A DNA stretch of 64,000 nucleotides from Bacteroidales bacterium (GTDB lineage Bacteria; Bacteroidota; Bacteroidia; Bacteroidales; UBA932). The notes under the pieces are model-generated. The model was not told where the DNA came from, ran no database searches, and worked only from the letters and a program-made list of their open reading frames with translations. A program made the translations under genes and the position numbers. Positions within the stretch are counted from its first letter, which is position 1, and every line of letters begins with the position of its first letter. Positions 16,341 through 25,137 of this stretch are shown piece after piece. The DNA is taken from positions 1-64,000 of the forward strand of contig JAFUFS010000013.1 in the NCBI GenBank assembly GCA_017469745.1. The letters are read 5' to 3'.

Positions 16341-18055
16341 TACTCCTCGACGGCACGGAAGGCGGGAAGGCTTTCCTTGTCGAAGTTAAGGATGTAGGAG
16401 CTCTTTCCGGCCACGGTCTCGCATGCCATGGCGGCATAGACCTTTGCGGACTTGAGGAACATGTCGGGAGCCACGGTGGCGTCACGCATGAGCAGCAGGG
16501 ACATCACGATCTCTCCAGTCATGTCGTAGAGGCGACGGGCCAGGAAGTCCTGGACCTCGTTATCACCGGCCTCACGGACCTTGGCGATGCACTCGGAAAG
16601 GATTCCGGCGCAGCATGCGATCTTCTCCTTGAGCGGGAGAAGTTCGGGAAGGACCTCTTCACCAAGCATCTCATTGATTATGTTGACATAGGTGCCGTTG
16701 GTGATGTAGCGGATGGCAGCCACGACCTGAAGCTGGGTGGTACCCTCGTAGATGGAGAATATCCTGGCGTCACGGTAAAGCCTCTGACTCTTGTATTCCA
16801 TGATGAAACCGGAACCTCCGTGGACGGAGATGGCATCGTAGGCATTCTGGTTGGCATATTCAGAAGCCATACCCTTGCAAAGAGGGGTGAATGCGTCGGC
16901 CAGGCGGCTGTAAGTCTTCATCTCAGCCCTCTCCTCTGCCTCGAGCTTGCGCTCCCTCTGGATGTCCTCCAGGGCCTTGTAGACGTCGACGTACCTGGAA
17001 GTCTGGTAAAGCAGCGAACGGCTGGCATCCAGCTTGGCCTTCATGCGGCTGAGCATGTCATAGACACCGGGGAACCTGTTGATCTTCTGTCCGAACTGTG
17101 CACGCTCGGCTGCGTAGGCCACGGCCTCATTGTAAGCCTCCTGGCTGAGACCGACGCTCTGAGCGCCGATGCCCAGACGGGCTCCGTTCATGAGGGCCAT
17201 GACGTACTTGATGAGGCCGAGCCTCCTTTCTCCACAGAGTTCAGCGCGGGCATCCTTGTAGGTAAGCTCGCAGGTCGGGGATCCGTGGATACCGAGCTTG
17301 TGCTCGATGTGACGCACGTTGACACCTCCCTGACGCTTGTCATAGATGAACATCGACAGTCCGCGTCCGTCGCGGGTTCCTTCCTCGGAACGAGCCAGGA
17401 CAAGGTGGATGTCGGAGTCACCGTTGGTGATGAACCTCTTGACACCGTTCAGGAGCCAGCAGCCCTGCTCCTCGCTCCAGGTAGCCTTGAGCATTACACT
17501 CTGGAGGTCGGATCCGGCATCGGGCTCGGTAAGGTCCATGGACATGGTCTCACCTGCGCAGATGCGGGGGATGAACTTCTGCCTCTGCTCCTCGCTTCCG
17601 AACTCATAGAGGGTCTCGGCGCAGCTCTGGAGACTCCAGTTGTTCTGGAAACTTGAATCTGCTGCAGAGATAACCTCGCTGCACATGCTGAACACGGTCT
17701 CGGGAGCGTTGAGTCCGCCGTAGCGGCGGGGCATGGTGACACCCCAGAGTCCTGCAAGACGCACTGCCTCCATGTTCTCAACAGTCTTGGAAGCGTATTT
17801 CATGCGACCGTTCTCGAGGTGGGGTCCTTCGAGGTCCACATCCTCGGAATTGGGAGCTATGGTGTTGGCTGCAATGTCACCGGCGATCTCGAGCATGCGG
17901 TTGTAGTTCTCGATGCAGTCCTCGCAGTCGACCGGGGCCTCCTCGTAATGCTCCTTCTCGGAATAGCCGCGCTCCTTGAGCTCGGCCACGCGGCGCATGA
18001 GGGGATGATTGAGGTGGAATCCGATTTCCGGATGGTCAGTATAATAGTTTGCCAT
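16340..18055 (-). CDS. Acyl-CoA dehydrogenase family flavoprotein
   Basis: 571 aa, longer than the ~380 aa classic enzymes because of an N-terminal helical part (1-80) and a C-terminal extension (about 470-571). The middle has the family signatures MSMDLTEPDAGSDLQ (about 170), RLGIGAQSVGLSQEAYN (about 295) and SIYEGTTQLQ near 435, where the Glu matches the catalytic base of MCAD-type enzymes. It would oxidise an acyl-CoA, or run in reverse as a reductase, passing electrons to the EtfAB encoded just upstream (12-base gap). An acrylyl- or arylacrylyl-CoA reductase role is possible in an anaerobe; the substrate cannot be read. Confidence 0.9.
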   Translation of the reverse strand: MANYYTDHPEIGFHLNHPLMRRVAELKERGYSEKEHYEEAPVDCEDCIENYNRMLEIAGDIAANTIAPNSEDVDLEGPHLENGRMKYASKTVENMEAVRLAGLWGVTMPRRYGGLNAPETVFSMCSEVISAADSSFQNNWSLQSCAETLYEFGSEEQRQKFIPRICAGETMSMDLTEPDAGSDLQSVMLKATWSEEQGCWLLNGVKRFITNGDSDIHLVLARSEEGTRDGRGLSMFIYDKRQGGVNVRHIEHKLGIHGSPTCELTYKDARAELCGERRLGLIKYVMALMNGARLGIGAQSVGLSQEAYNEAVAYAAERAQFGQKINRFPGVYDMLSRMKAKLDASRSLLYQTSRYVDVYKALEDIQRERKLEAEERAEMKTYSRLADAFTPLCKGMASEYANQNAYDAISVHGGSGFIMEYKSQRLYRDARIFSIYEGTTQLQVVAAIRYITNGTYVNIINEMLGEEVLPELLPLKEKIACCAGILSECIAKVREAGDNEVQDFLARRLYDMTGEIVMSLLLMRDATVAPDMFLKSAKVYAAMACETVAGKSSYILNFDKESLPAFRAVEE

Positions 18056-18067
18056 TGCTTGTCCTCC

Positions 18068-19090
18068 TTATTTGCTGTTCTGCTTGTAGTACTTGATGAG
18101 TTTCGGAACGACTTCCTCAACGGGACCGGTGATCACATAGTCGGCGATCTTGTTGATCGGAGCATCAGGATCGGTGTTGATGCTGATGATGATGCCGCTG
18201 TCCTGCATACCGGCGATGTGCTGGATCTGTCCGCTGATACCGCAGGCGATGTAGACCTTCGGATGGACGGTCACACCGGTCTGGCCGATCTGGCGGTCAT
18301 GGTCGCAGAATCCTGCATCGACTGCAGCACGGCTGGCGCCGACCTCTGCATGGAGGACCTTGGAAAGTTCGAAGAGCATGTCGAAGCCTTCCCTGCCGCC
18401 CATTCCGTAACCTCCGGAAACGACTATGGAAGCACCCTTAAGGTTGTGCTTCGCGGCCTCAACGTGGTGGTCGAGGACCTTGACGACGTAGGCTTCCGGG
18501 GAAACATATTCAGAAACTACAGGGTAGACGACTTCACCTGCGGCCTTGCCTTCGTAGAGAGCCTTCTTCATGACGCCCGAGCGGACGGTAGCCATCTGGG
18601 GACGATGATCGGGATTGACGATCGTAGCCACGATGTTGCCTCCGAAAGCGGGACGGATCTGGTAAAGGAGGTTCTCATAGGTCTTGCCGGAACGGTTGTC
18701 GGTGTAGGGACCTATCTCAAGCTGGGTGCAGTCGGCGGTGAGGCCGCTGGTCAGTGAAGAAGAAACCCTGGGACCGAGGTCGCGGCCGATGACGGTCGCA
18801 CCCATGAGGCAGATCTGAGGCTGCTCCTGCTTGAACAGGCCGACGAGGATGTCGGTGTGGGGAGCTGAAGTGTAAGGGAAGAGTCCCTCTCCGTCGAAGA
18901 CGAAAAGCTTGTCGACTCCGTAAGGGAGGATCTGGTCCTCGACCTTGCCCTTGATGCCTGTACCGGCAACTATCGCATGAAGCTGGACGCCGAGTTCATC
19001 GGCGAGCTTGCGGCCTTTGGTAAGGAGTTCCTGGGAGACCTCAGCAACGGTCGTCCCTTCTATCTCGCAATATACAAATACGTTGTTCAT
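18068..19090 (-). CDS. etfA: Electron transfer flavoprotein alpha subunit
   Basis: 340 aa. The N-terminal Rossmann-like half (VFVYCEIEGTTVAEVSQELL) is followed by the C-terminal FAD domain with GASRAAVDAGF, IGQTGVTVHP, ACGISGQIQHIAGM and INTDPDAPI, all expected of EtfA/FixB. It binds FAD and, with EtfB, carries electrons to or from the acyl-CoA dehydrogenase encoded 12 bases downstream. Whether this pair performs electron bifurcation cannot be judged without structural comparison. It starts 4 bases after the etfB stop. Confidence 0.95.
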   Translation of the reverse strand: MNNVFVYCEIEGTTVAEVSQELLTKGRKLADELGVQLHAIVAGTGIKGKVEDQILPYGVDKLFVFDGEGLFPYTSAPHTDILVGLFKQEQPQICLMGATVIGRDLGPRVSSSLTSGLTADCTQLEIGPYTDNRSGKTYENLLYQIRPAFGGNIVATIVNPDHRPQMATVRSGVMKKALYEGKAAGEVVYPVVSEYVSPEAYVVKVLDHHVEAAKHNLKGASIVVSGGYGMGGREGFDMLFELSKVLHAEVGASRAAVDAGFCDHDRQIGQTGVTVHPKVYIACGISGQIQHIAGMQDSGIIISINTDPDAPINKIADYVITGPVEEVVPKLIKYYKQNSK

Positions 19091-19094
19091 GGCT

Positions 19095-19961
19095 CTATCC
19101 GATTATCTTTTCGTCCAACAATTCCTTGACCATGCCCTCGATGTCTGCATCGGATGCAGTGAGATGCTTGCATTCCTTCGCCTGGAAGACGATGTTCTGT
19201 ACGCTCTTCACCTTGGTAGGAGAACCTGCGAGACCACACTGGGAAGGATCCCCGTCCACGTCGGCGACGCTCCACTGGTTGAGAGTGAGATAAGGACGCT
19301 CCTCGTAAAGCTCCGCATAAGGGACTTCTGCAGGGCGCTCCATAGGGCAGGAAGCCCTCTTGTACTTCATGACGAGCTTTGCGTTCTGGGGACGGCAGGG
19401 AGCCGCACTTCCGTTCACGGTGATGAGAGCTGGAAGCGGGACCTCGACTGTCTCGGCACCTCCGTCGATGTGGCGGCGGACTGTAGCGACACCATCCTCA
19501 ACCTTGATCTCTTCGGCATAGGTAACCTGGTTGAGACCGAGCTTCTGGGCAACCTGGGGACCTACCTGGGCGGTGTCTCCGTCGATGGCCTGGCGGCCTC
19601 CGATCACGAGATCCACACCACCGATCTTCTTGATGGCGGTTGCGAGGGCATAGGATGTAGCCAGCGTGTCAGCTCCGGCGAAAAGCCTGTCAGTCAGCAG
19701 CCAGCCTGTGTCAGCGCCCCTGTAGAGGCCCTGGCGTATGATCTCTCCGGCACGGGGCGGGCCCATGGTGAGGATTCCTACTGTTGAACCGGGATTCTGT
19801 TCCTTAAGACGGAGAGCCTGCTCGAGAGCGAGAAGGTCGTCCGGATTGAAAATGGCGGGAAGGGCTGCACGGTTGACGGTGCCTTCGGCCGTCATGGCAT
19901 CCTTGCCGACATTCCTGGTGTCCGGCACTTGCTTGGCCAGGACAACGATTTTTAGTTTCAT
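19095..19961 (-). CDS. etfB: Electron transfer flavoprotein beta subunit
   Basis: 288 aa. KIVVLAKQVPDT at the N-terminus, FNPDDLLALEQALRLKE near 40, GGRQAIDGDTAQVGPQVA near 120 and PALITVNGS near 175 are the EtfB/FixA signatures; the last segments bind AMP or FAD. First gene of the etfB-etfA-acyl-CoA dehydrogenase-hydrolase run, with its own consensus promoter at 20026-19996. Confidence 0.95.
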   Translation of the reverse strand: MKLKIVVLAKQVPDTRNVGKDAMTAEGTVNRAALPAIFNPDDLLALEQALRLKEQNPGSTVGILTMGPPRAGEIIRQGLYRGADTGWLLTDRLFAGADTLATSYALATAIKKIGGVDLVIGGRQAIDGDTAQVGPQVAQKLGLNQVTYAEEIKVEDGVATVRRHIDGGAETVEVPLPALITVNGSAAPCRPQNAKLVMKYKRASCPMERPAEVPYAELYEERPYLTLNQWSVADVDGDPSQCGLAGSPTKVKSVQNIVFQAKECKHLTASDADIEGMVKELLDEKIIG

Positions 19962-19995
19962 AATTCTATAGAATAATGTTATTTGCCAAATCGGA

Positions 19996-20040
19996 CAAAT
20001 TTACACAATTTTCCCCAACCGACAAAAAACGTTATTTTTG
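19996..20040. promoter_or_regulatory. Interlocked divergent promoters: etf operon and phosphatase gene
   Basis: Minus strand: TTTG (20026-20023), exactly 19 bases, TAAATTTG (20003-19996), driving etfB. Plus strand: TATTTTTG (20033-20040) with TTTT (20009-20012) as a poor -33, driving the phosphatase at 20060. Each -33 region lies in the other promoter's spacer, so both cannot be occupied at once. Confidence 0.7.
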
Positions 20041-20059
20041 TGTCTGCAAATCTCAAGAA

Positions 20060-20518
20060 ATGACAAGAATACTCTTCCTGTGCCACGGGAATATCTGCAG
20101 GTCCCCGATAGCCGAATTCATCATGAAGGCCCTGGTCCGCTCACACGGCCTCGAGAATGATTATTTCATCTCTTCAGCAGCTGTGTCTGCCGAAGAGTCC
20201 GGCAATCCGATCTATCCGCCGGCAAAGAGATGTCTCACCCAACATGGAGTGCCGTTCGACAACTCAAAGAGAGCCCGCCAGGTGACCAGTGCAGACTACG
20301 ACCGTTTTAACAGGATTATCTGCATGGATGCATCCAACCTCAGGCTGTTACGGAGGATAATCCCCTCTGACCCGGAAGGCAAGATCCACCTGCTCATGTC
20401 CTACACCGGAGTTGGCCGGGATGTGGCCGATCCTTGGTACACCGGCGACTTCGAGACTTCCTTCCAGGACATACTCGAAGGCTGCGAGGCGATCCTGGCA
20501 GAGACCTTCGGCTATTGA
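20060..20518 (+). CDS. Low-molecular-weight protein-tyrosine phosphatase
   Basis: 152 aa, standard for the family. The P-loop CHGNICRSP (C-x5-R, residues about 8-16) holds the nucleophilic Cys, and DVADPWY near 132 supplies the general-acid Asp. It is a cytoplasmic phosphatase acting on phosphotyrosine proteins, often linked to surface polysaccharide control. The open frame runs back to 19976, but that region holds the divergent promoters; the ATG at 20060 leads directly into the catalytic strand. Stands alone, with the next promoter overlapping its 3' end. Confidence 0.93.
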   Translation: MTRILFLCHGNICRSPIAEFIMKALVRSHGLENDYFISSAAVSAEESGNPIYPPAKRCLTQHGVPFDNSKRARQVTSADYDRFNRIICMDASNLRLLRRIIPSDPEGKIHLLMSYTGVGRDVADPWYTGDFETSFQDILEGCEAILAETFGY

Positions 20519-20545
20519 TTCTTCTGCTGTTTTTTCTTACATTTG
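20514..20545 (+). promoter_or_regulatory. Promoter of the glycerol-phosphate gene run
   Basis: ATTG (20514-20517), a 20-base spacer, then TACATTTG (20538-20545), one mismatch from the full pattern. The -33 part overlaps the stop codon of the phosphatase gene. The box is 20 bases before the ATG at 20566. Confidence 0.6.
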
Positions 20546-20565
20546 TGTACTCTTAATCACATCTC

Positions 20566-21966
20566 ATGGACCAGACAATCAAAAAGTACAAGTACTGGCA
20601 GTGGAGGACACTCATTGCCTTGATGGTCGGTTATATCTTCTACTACTTCCTCAGGAAGAATTTCAGTGCGGCCATTCCGGCCATGGAAGCATCCCTCGGA
20701 CTCAGCAAGGTCCAGCTGGGTACCTTCCTCACCCTGAACGGAATAGTCTACGGAGTCTCCAGGATGATCAACGGAGTGCTTGCCGACAGGTATTCGAAGA
20801 GGAAGCTGATGACCCTGGGGCTCCTGCTCTCATGCGTCATCAACCTGGCCATCTGCTTCTCTCCTAAGATGAACGGTTTCCTGCACCTCCTGGATTCAGA
20901 GGGAAAGGCGACAATCGGTCTCGTGTACCTGATAGGTTCGCTCTGGGTCCTGAACGGCTACGTGCACGGAATGGGCTATCCTCCATGCGCCGCCCTGATG
21001 GCTCACTGGTTCAAGCCGAGCGAGCTGGCCACCAAGCAGAGCATCTGGAACGCCTCCCACTCGATCGGGGCAGGGCTGGTGATAGCCCTCTGCGGCTTTC
21101 TCCTGAAACGCTTCGGCTACAGCGCCTGGAACCTGTGCTTCATAGTGCCCGCCGCCCTTTCCTTCGTCGGGGCAATAGCACTCTACGTCGCCCTCCGAGA
21201 CACGCCCTCGTCCGTAGGACTCCCTGAGATTGAAGAGCTTGACAAGGATGACCATCAGGAAGCAGCCCCGGCCGCCCAGGAGCAGCTCACCGGAGAGTCC
21301 TTCAAGAAATTTGTCAGCAAGATGGTTTTCCGCAATCCGGTCATCTGGATTGTCTGCATCGCCGACTTCTGCGTGTACGTTATCCGGTTCACGATCCTCG
21401 AATGGGGCACCTCCTTCCTGACCCAGTACAAGGGGCTCGACATCGCCCTGAGCGCCAACATAGTGGCTTGCTCCGAACTGATCGGAGGAGTCCTCGGTAC
21501 CCTGGCCGCAGGGTGGGTTACTGACAAGTTCCTCAAGAACAGGACCCTTAGGACATGCGCTATCTGCACACTTGCAGCGACGCTCTGTTTCGCAATCTTC
21601 TGGAGGCTCCCGCATGAGGCACACTGGATCTGGAGCGCGGTGTTCATCATCCTGTCCGCCTTCTTCATCTACGGTCCCCAGGCCCTTCTCGGAGTGAGCT
21701 GTTCGCAGTACGCCACCAAGAGAGCCAGCGGAAGCGCCAACGGATTCTGCGGCATCTTCTGCTACGGTGCCACCCTTATCAGCGGAATCGGTTTCGGATT
21801 CCTGGCAGACCGCCCCGGACTCGGCTGGAACGCCGTCTTCGTGGTCGCGATCGTTTTCGGAATCCTCGGCACACTCATCCTGGCCTCGCTCTGGAAGGCC
21901 CCCGCCGATGGTTACGACAAGGCGGAAAAAGTCCTGGCAGAGATAAATACGAATAATGATCAATAA
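20566..21966 (+). CDS. MFS organophosphate antiporter (GlpT/UhpT-like)
   Basis: 466 aa with about twelve membrane segments. The N-terminal GYIFYYFLRKNFSAAIPAM with conserved Arg, and GVSRMINGVLADRYSKRK between helices 2 and 3, are typical of the OPA family, which exchanges phosphate for glycerol-3-phosphate or hexose-phosphate. I favour glycerol-3-phosphate because the next two genes encode glycerol-3-phosphate dehydrogenase and a glycerophosphodiesterase. Inner membrane. Followed after 13 bases by the dehydrogenase gene. Confidence 0.86.
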   Translation: MDQTIKKYKYWQWRTLIALMVGYIFYYFLRKNFSAAIPAMEASLGLSKVQLGTFLTLNGIVYGVSRMINGVLADRYSKRKLMTLGLLLSCVINLAICFSPKMNGFLHLLDSEGKATIGLVYLIGSLWVLNGYVHGMGYPPCAALMAHWFKPSELATKQSIWNASHSIGAGLVIALCGFLLKRFGYSAWNLCFIVPAALSFVGAIALYVALRDTPSSVGLPEIEELDKDDHQEAAPAAQEQLTGESFKKFVSKMVFRNPVIWIVCIADFCVYVIRFTILEWGTSFLTQYKGLDIALSANIVACSELIGGVLGTLAAGWVTDKFLKNRTLRTCAICTLAATLCFAIFWRLPHEAHWIWSAVFIILSAFFIYGPQALLGVSCSQYATKRASGSANGFCGIFCYGATLISGIGFGFLADRPGLGWNAVFVVAIVFGILGTLILASLWKAPADGYDKAEKVLAEINTNNDQ

Positions 21967-21979
21967 ATAATATTCAATT

Positions 21980-23032
21980 ATGGCAAAGACAATTACAATC
22001 ATCGGATCCGGCATGATGGGATCAGCCCTCGCTTTTCCTGCAAGGGAAAACGGACATGAAGTACGACTGGTCGGTACCCACCTTGACAAGGAGATCATCG
22101 AAGCCTGCAAAAAGACAGGACAGCATCCCAAATTCGACTATCCCTTCCCCGAAGGCGTAAAATACTATTTCTACGAAGATTGGAAGGAAGCTGTCAAGGG
22201 CGCTGATTTCGTGATCGGTGGAGTCTCCTCGTTCGGAGTGGACTGGTTCCTGGAGAACATCCTTTCGGAGCTGGACCCGTCCATCCCCGTCCTGTCCGTC
22301 ACCAAGGGCCTCATCAACCTCGAGGACGGAACCTTGATTTCATATCCTGAATATTGGAAAAAGGCTCTTGCAGCAAAGGGCATCAACCGCGAGATCTGCG
22401 CTATCGGCGGTCCTTGCACCTCCTACGAGCTCGTGTACCATGACCACAGCGAGGTGGCATTCTGCGGAAAGGACAGTGCTACTATCAAGATGATGAAGGA
22501 AGCCATGCAGACTTCATATTACCATGTGTCCGTCACCAACGATGTAGAAGGCCTCGAGAGCGCCGTCGCCCTCAAGAACGGCTATGCCCTCGCTATCGCC
22601 ATGACTATCGGACTCATCAACCGTGAGCACGGACCAGAGGCCGGCCTGCACTACAACTCCCAGGCAGGTGCTTTCTACCAGGCCGTCAAGGAGATGCGTC
22701 TTCTTCTCGAGATGCAGGGTGCCAGCCGCGACTGCGAGAACATAGGAATAGGAGACCTTTACGTGACGGTCTATGGAGGCCGCACCCGCAAGATAGGTAT
22801 CCTCCTCGGCGAGGGCAAGACCTATCAGGAGGCCCTGGACATCCTCGCAGGAGTAACCCTGGAGAGTCTCGTGGTCTCCAGGAGAGTCTACGCCGCAATG
22901 GTACGCAAGGCCGAACTCGGGAAGGCCGACCTGAGCCTCTTCCCCATGCTCTGCCACGCTGCAGCAGTACTCGACCAGGGCAAGGACGCCCAGCTTCCTT
23001 GGGACAGTTTCACCTTTGACCAGACCAAATGA
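21980..23032 (+). CDS. gpsA: NAD(P)-dependent glycerol-3-phosphate dehydrogenase (GpsA-like)
   Basis: 350 aa. The dinucleotide-binding IIGSGMMGSALAF (7-19), SVTKGL near 110, AIGGPCTSYEL near 140 and the catalytic-Lys segment ALKNGYALAIAMTIG near 197 fit the GpsA family. It interconverts glycerol-3-phosphate and dihydroxyacetone phosphate in the cytoplasm, normally to supply phospholipid backbone. Placed between a GlpT-like importer and a GlpQ-like diesterase, it might instead, or also, feed imported glycerol-3-phosphate to glycolysis. Its stop overlaps the next start (ATGA). Confidence 0.88.
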   Translation: MAKTITIIGSGMMGSALAFPARENGHEVRLVGTHLDKEIIEACKKTGQHPKFDYPFPEGVKYYFYEDWKEAVKGADFVIGGVSSFGVDWFLENILSELDPSIPVLSVTKGLINLEDGTLISYPEYWKKALAAKGINREICAIGGPCTSYELVYHDHSEVAFCGKDSATIKMMKEAMQTSYYHVSVTNDVEGLESAVALKNGYALAIAMTIGLINREHGPEAGLHYNSQAGAFYQAVKEMRLLLEMQGASRDCENIGIGDLYVTVYGGRTRKIGILLGEGKTYQEALDILAGVTLESLVVSRRVYAAMVRKAELGKADLSLFPMLCHAAAVLDQGKDAQLPWDSFTFDQTK

Positions 23033-23823
23033 ATATGAAAAAGACAGCATTAGTCGCCGTCCTCGGCCTCATGGCCCTGGCGGCATCAGCCCAGCCGAAG
23101 GTGGTGGGACATCGCGGCTGCCGTTTTGAAGGTCCTTACGAGAACACCCTGGCTTCCTTCCGCTTCGCCCAGGAAGTCGGAGTAGATGCTGTGGAATATG
23201 ACGTCCATCTCACCTCAGACGACAAGATCATCGTTTTCCACGGCCCCACCGTGCCCGGCACTGACGGGAAAGATGTAAGGAAGATGACATTCGCCGAGGC
23301 ACGCAAGGTCGTCCTCCCCGGCGGCCACCAGATGCCCTCCCTCGAAGAGTGGTTCGCACAGGCCCGCAAAGCCCCGAAGATCAAGATCATAATGGAACTC
23401 AAGGCCCAGCTGAGCCAGGAAAGGGAGACCCTCCTGGTGGAGAAGGCCATGGCCATGGTCAAGTCCTCCGGTATGGAATCCCAGGTCGAGTACACCACTT
23501 TCAGCGAGTGGATGTGCAAGGAGATCCACAGGGTCGACCCTAAAGCCAAGGTGATCTTCATCTCGAGCGGAGTTTTCGTTCCTGACGCAGCCTACGCAAA
23601 GGAGAAAGGTTATGACGGCATCTCCTACAACCTCGACGGCTTCCTCAACAATCCCCACATCGCCAAACAGGCAAAGGAACTCGGCATCGAGACCACCCTG
23701 TGGCTGGTCAATGACTACGAGGTTGCCGACTGGGGGATCCTGCACGACATCGACTGCATCTCTACGGACCACCCTGAAAAGCTGGTGCCCTACATCAAGG
23801 CTGTCAAGACTTACCGCAAATAA
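23029..23823 (+). CDS. glpQ: Secreted glycerophosphodiester phosphodiesterase
   Basis: 264 aa with a signal peptide (MNMKKTALVAVLGLMALAASA, cleavage before QPK). GHRGCRFEGPYENT near residue 27 and EYDVHLTSDDKIIVFHGP near 57 are the GDPD metal and catalytic motifs, with MELKAQ near 123. It would split glycerophosphodiesters in the periplasm to glycerol-3-phosphate and an alcohol, supplying the antiporter two genes upstream. A second ATG at 23035 is equally good. Overlaps both neighbours by 1-4 bases, so coupling is likely. Confidence 0.88.
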   Translation: MNMKKTALVAVLGLMALAASAQPKVVGHRGCRFEGPYENTLASFRFAQEVGVDAVEYDVHLTSDDKIIVFHGPTVPGTDGKDVRKMTFAEARKVVLPGGHQMPSLEEWFAQARKAPKIKIIMELKAQLSQERETLLVEKAMAMVKSSGMESQVEYTTFSEWMCKEIHRVDPKAKVIFISSGVFVPDAAYAKEKGYDGISYNLDGFLNNPHIAKQAKELGIETTLWLVNDYEVADWGILHDIDCISTDHPEKLVPYIKAVKTYRK

Positions 23824-24311
23824 TGTCAGACAACGGAACACCCTTCCGGCCTATGCGCCGTGTAAGGCAGGAACTGCCTGAAGAGGAATGCCTGGAGATC
23901 CTGGACAAGGCTCCCCGGGGATTCCTCTCCGTCATCGGAGACGGCGGGTATCCCTATTCAGTGCCGATCAACTTCTTCCGCGAGGACGGGAACATCTATT
24001 TCCACTGCGCCCGGGAAGGTCACAAGCTCGATGCCGTCAGGTCATGCGACAAGGCTTGTTTCACTGTTATCGACGAGCCCCAGAAGGAGCCTGGGGACTG
24101 GTGGTACCACGTCCGGAGCGTCATCTGCTTCGGACGCATCAGCGAAGTTTCGGACGGACAGGTCCATGATGCCTTGCTCAGGAAGCTGGGGCAGAAATAT
24201 TTCCCGGAAGGTTACGACATGGAGGAGGACATGAGGCGCAACGCCCCGAGGACCGTCGTTCTCCGATTCAGGATAGAACACATGACCGGCAAGCGTGTCA
24301 AGGAAAAATAA
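23823..24311 (+). CDS. Pyridoxamine-phosphate-oxidase-fold flavoprotein (NimA-like)
   Basis: 162 aa. RGFLSVIGDGGYPYSVPINF (about 32-51) and IYFHCAREGHKLDAV (about 58-72) are typical of the FMN-binding split-barrel proteins that include nitroimidazole reductase NimA. These are small cytoplasmic flavin or heme binding enzymes; the native substrate is usually unknown. Resistance to nitroimidazoles should not be assumed. Its ATG overlaps the glpQ stop by one base, but nothing else ties it to phosphate salvage. Confidence 0.85.
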   Translation: MSDNGTPFRPMRRVRQELPEEECLEILDKAPRGFLSVIGDGGYPYSVPINFFREDGNIYFHCAREGHKLDAVRSCDKACFTVIDEPQKEPGDWWYHVRSVICFGRISEVSDGQVHDALLRKLGQKYFPEGYDMEEDMRRNAPRTVVLRFRIEHMTGKRVKEK

Positions 24312-24317
24312 TCAGTC

Positions 24318-25136
24318 ATGAAAAAGACTCTACTGGCAATCACCCTCCTGGTACTCACCCAGGCCGCCTTCGCCCAAGGCAGTTACAAGATCGAAGCAGG
24401 GATCCACTACCATCAGCAGGCTGGTGAATATGCTGCCGAGCGATGCGTGCTGGATTTTTACTACCCAACTGACGTACAGGACTTTCCCACGTTGGTCTGG
24501 TTCCATGGAGGCGGACTCACGGGAGGCCATAAGGACATCCCCGCCGCTCTGAAGGAATCCGGCATCGGAATCATCGCCGTCAACTACCGTCTCCTTCCCA
24601 AGGTCGAGGTCAAGGAGATTATCGACGATGCAGCTGCGGCCGTCTCCTGGGCTTTCAAGGAAGTGGGGTCAAGAGGCGGAGACCCTGGAAAGATATTCGT
24701 CGCTGGTCATTCAGCAGGAGGCTACCTGATCGACATGATAGTCCTTGACAAGCATTGGCTGGCAGCCTATGGAATTGATGCCGACAGGATTGCAGGAGCC
24801 TTCCCCTACAGCGCGCAGAAGATAACCCACTTCAACGTCCGCGAGAAGATGGGCATGGGGCCTCTTCAGCCTCTGGTCGACGAGACCGCCCCGCTTTATC
24901 ATGTGAGGAAACTGCCCATGCCTATGGTCGTCCTCTCCGGTGACCGGGAGATGGAGCTCTACGGCCGTTACGAAGAGCAGGCCTATTTCTGGAGGATGAT
25001 GAAACTCATAGGAAACGACAACGTATTCCTTTACGAGTTCGACGGCTACGATCATGGCGGCATGCCCGCCCCTGCACACAGCGTCGTCAAGCGCTACATC
25101 AAGGCCATCTGCAAGGGCGAACTTCCGGCAAGGTAG
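24318..25136 (+). CDS. Secreted alpha/beta-hydrolase esterase
   Basis: 272 aa with a signal peptide (MKKTLLAITLLVLTQAAFAQ). The oxyanion motif WFHGGGL near residue 62, the nucleophile elbow AGHSAGGY near 131 and the final YDHGGM near 248 (catalytic His) fit the hormone-sensitive-lipase/BD-FAE type of esterase. It probably removes acyl groups from sugars or small esters in the periplasm. The last gene but one in the plus run; only one base separates it from the exonuclease gene. Confidence 0.86.
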   Translation: MKKTLLAITLLVLTQAAFAQGSYKIEAGIHYHQQAGEYAAERCVLDFYYPTDVQDFPTLVWFHGGGLTGGHKDIPAALKESGIGIIAVNYRLLPKVEVKEIIDDAAAAVSWAFKEVGSRGGDPGKIFVAGHSAGGYLIDMIVLDKHWLAAYGIDADRIAGAFPYSAQKITHFNVREKMGMGPLQPLVDETAPLYHVRKLPMPMVVLSGDREMELYGRYEEQAYFWRMMKLIGNDNVFLYEFDGYDHGGMPAPAHSVVKRYIKAICKGELPAR

Positions 25137-25137
25137 G

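Noticed and set aside
16820..18757. Long plus-strand frames of 278 and 312 codons
   Set aside because: Antisense to acyl-CoA dehydrogenase and etfA; Val/Leu/Asp-rich shadow translations.
20896..22131. Long minus-strand open frame of 411 codons
   Set aside because: Lies opposite the GlpT-like and GpsA-like genes, which have clear family motifs; its translation matches no fold pattern.
23823..24311. Nitroimidazole resistance gene
   Set aside because: The fold matches NimA-like proteins, but resistance cannot be concluded from motifs shared by many PNPOx-fold proteins.
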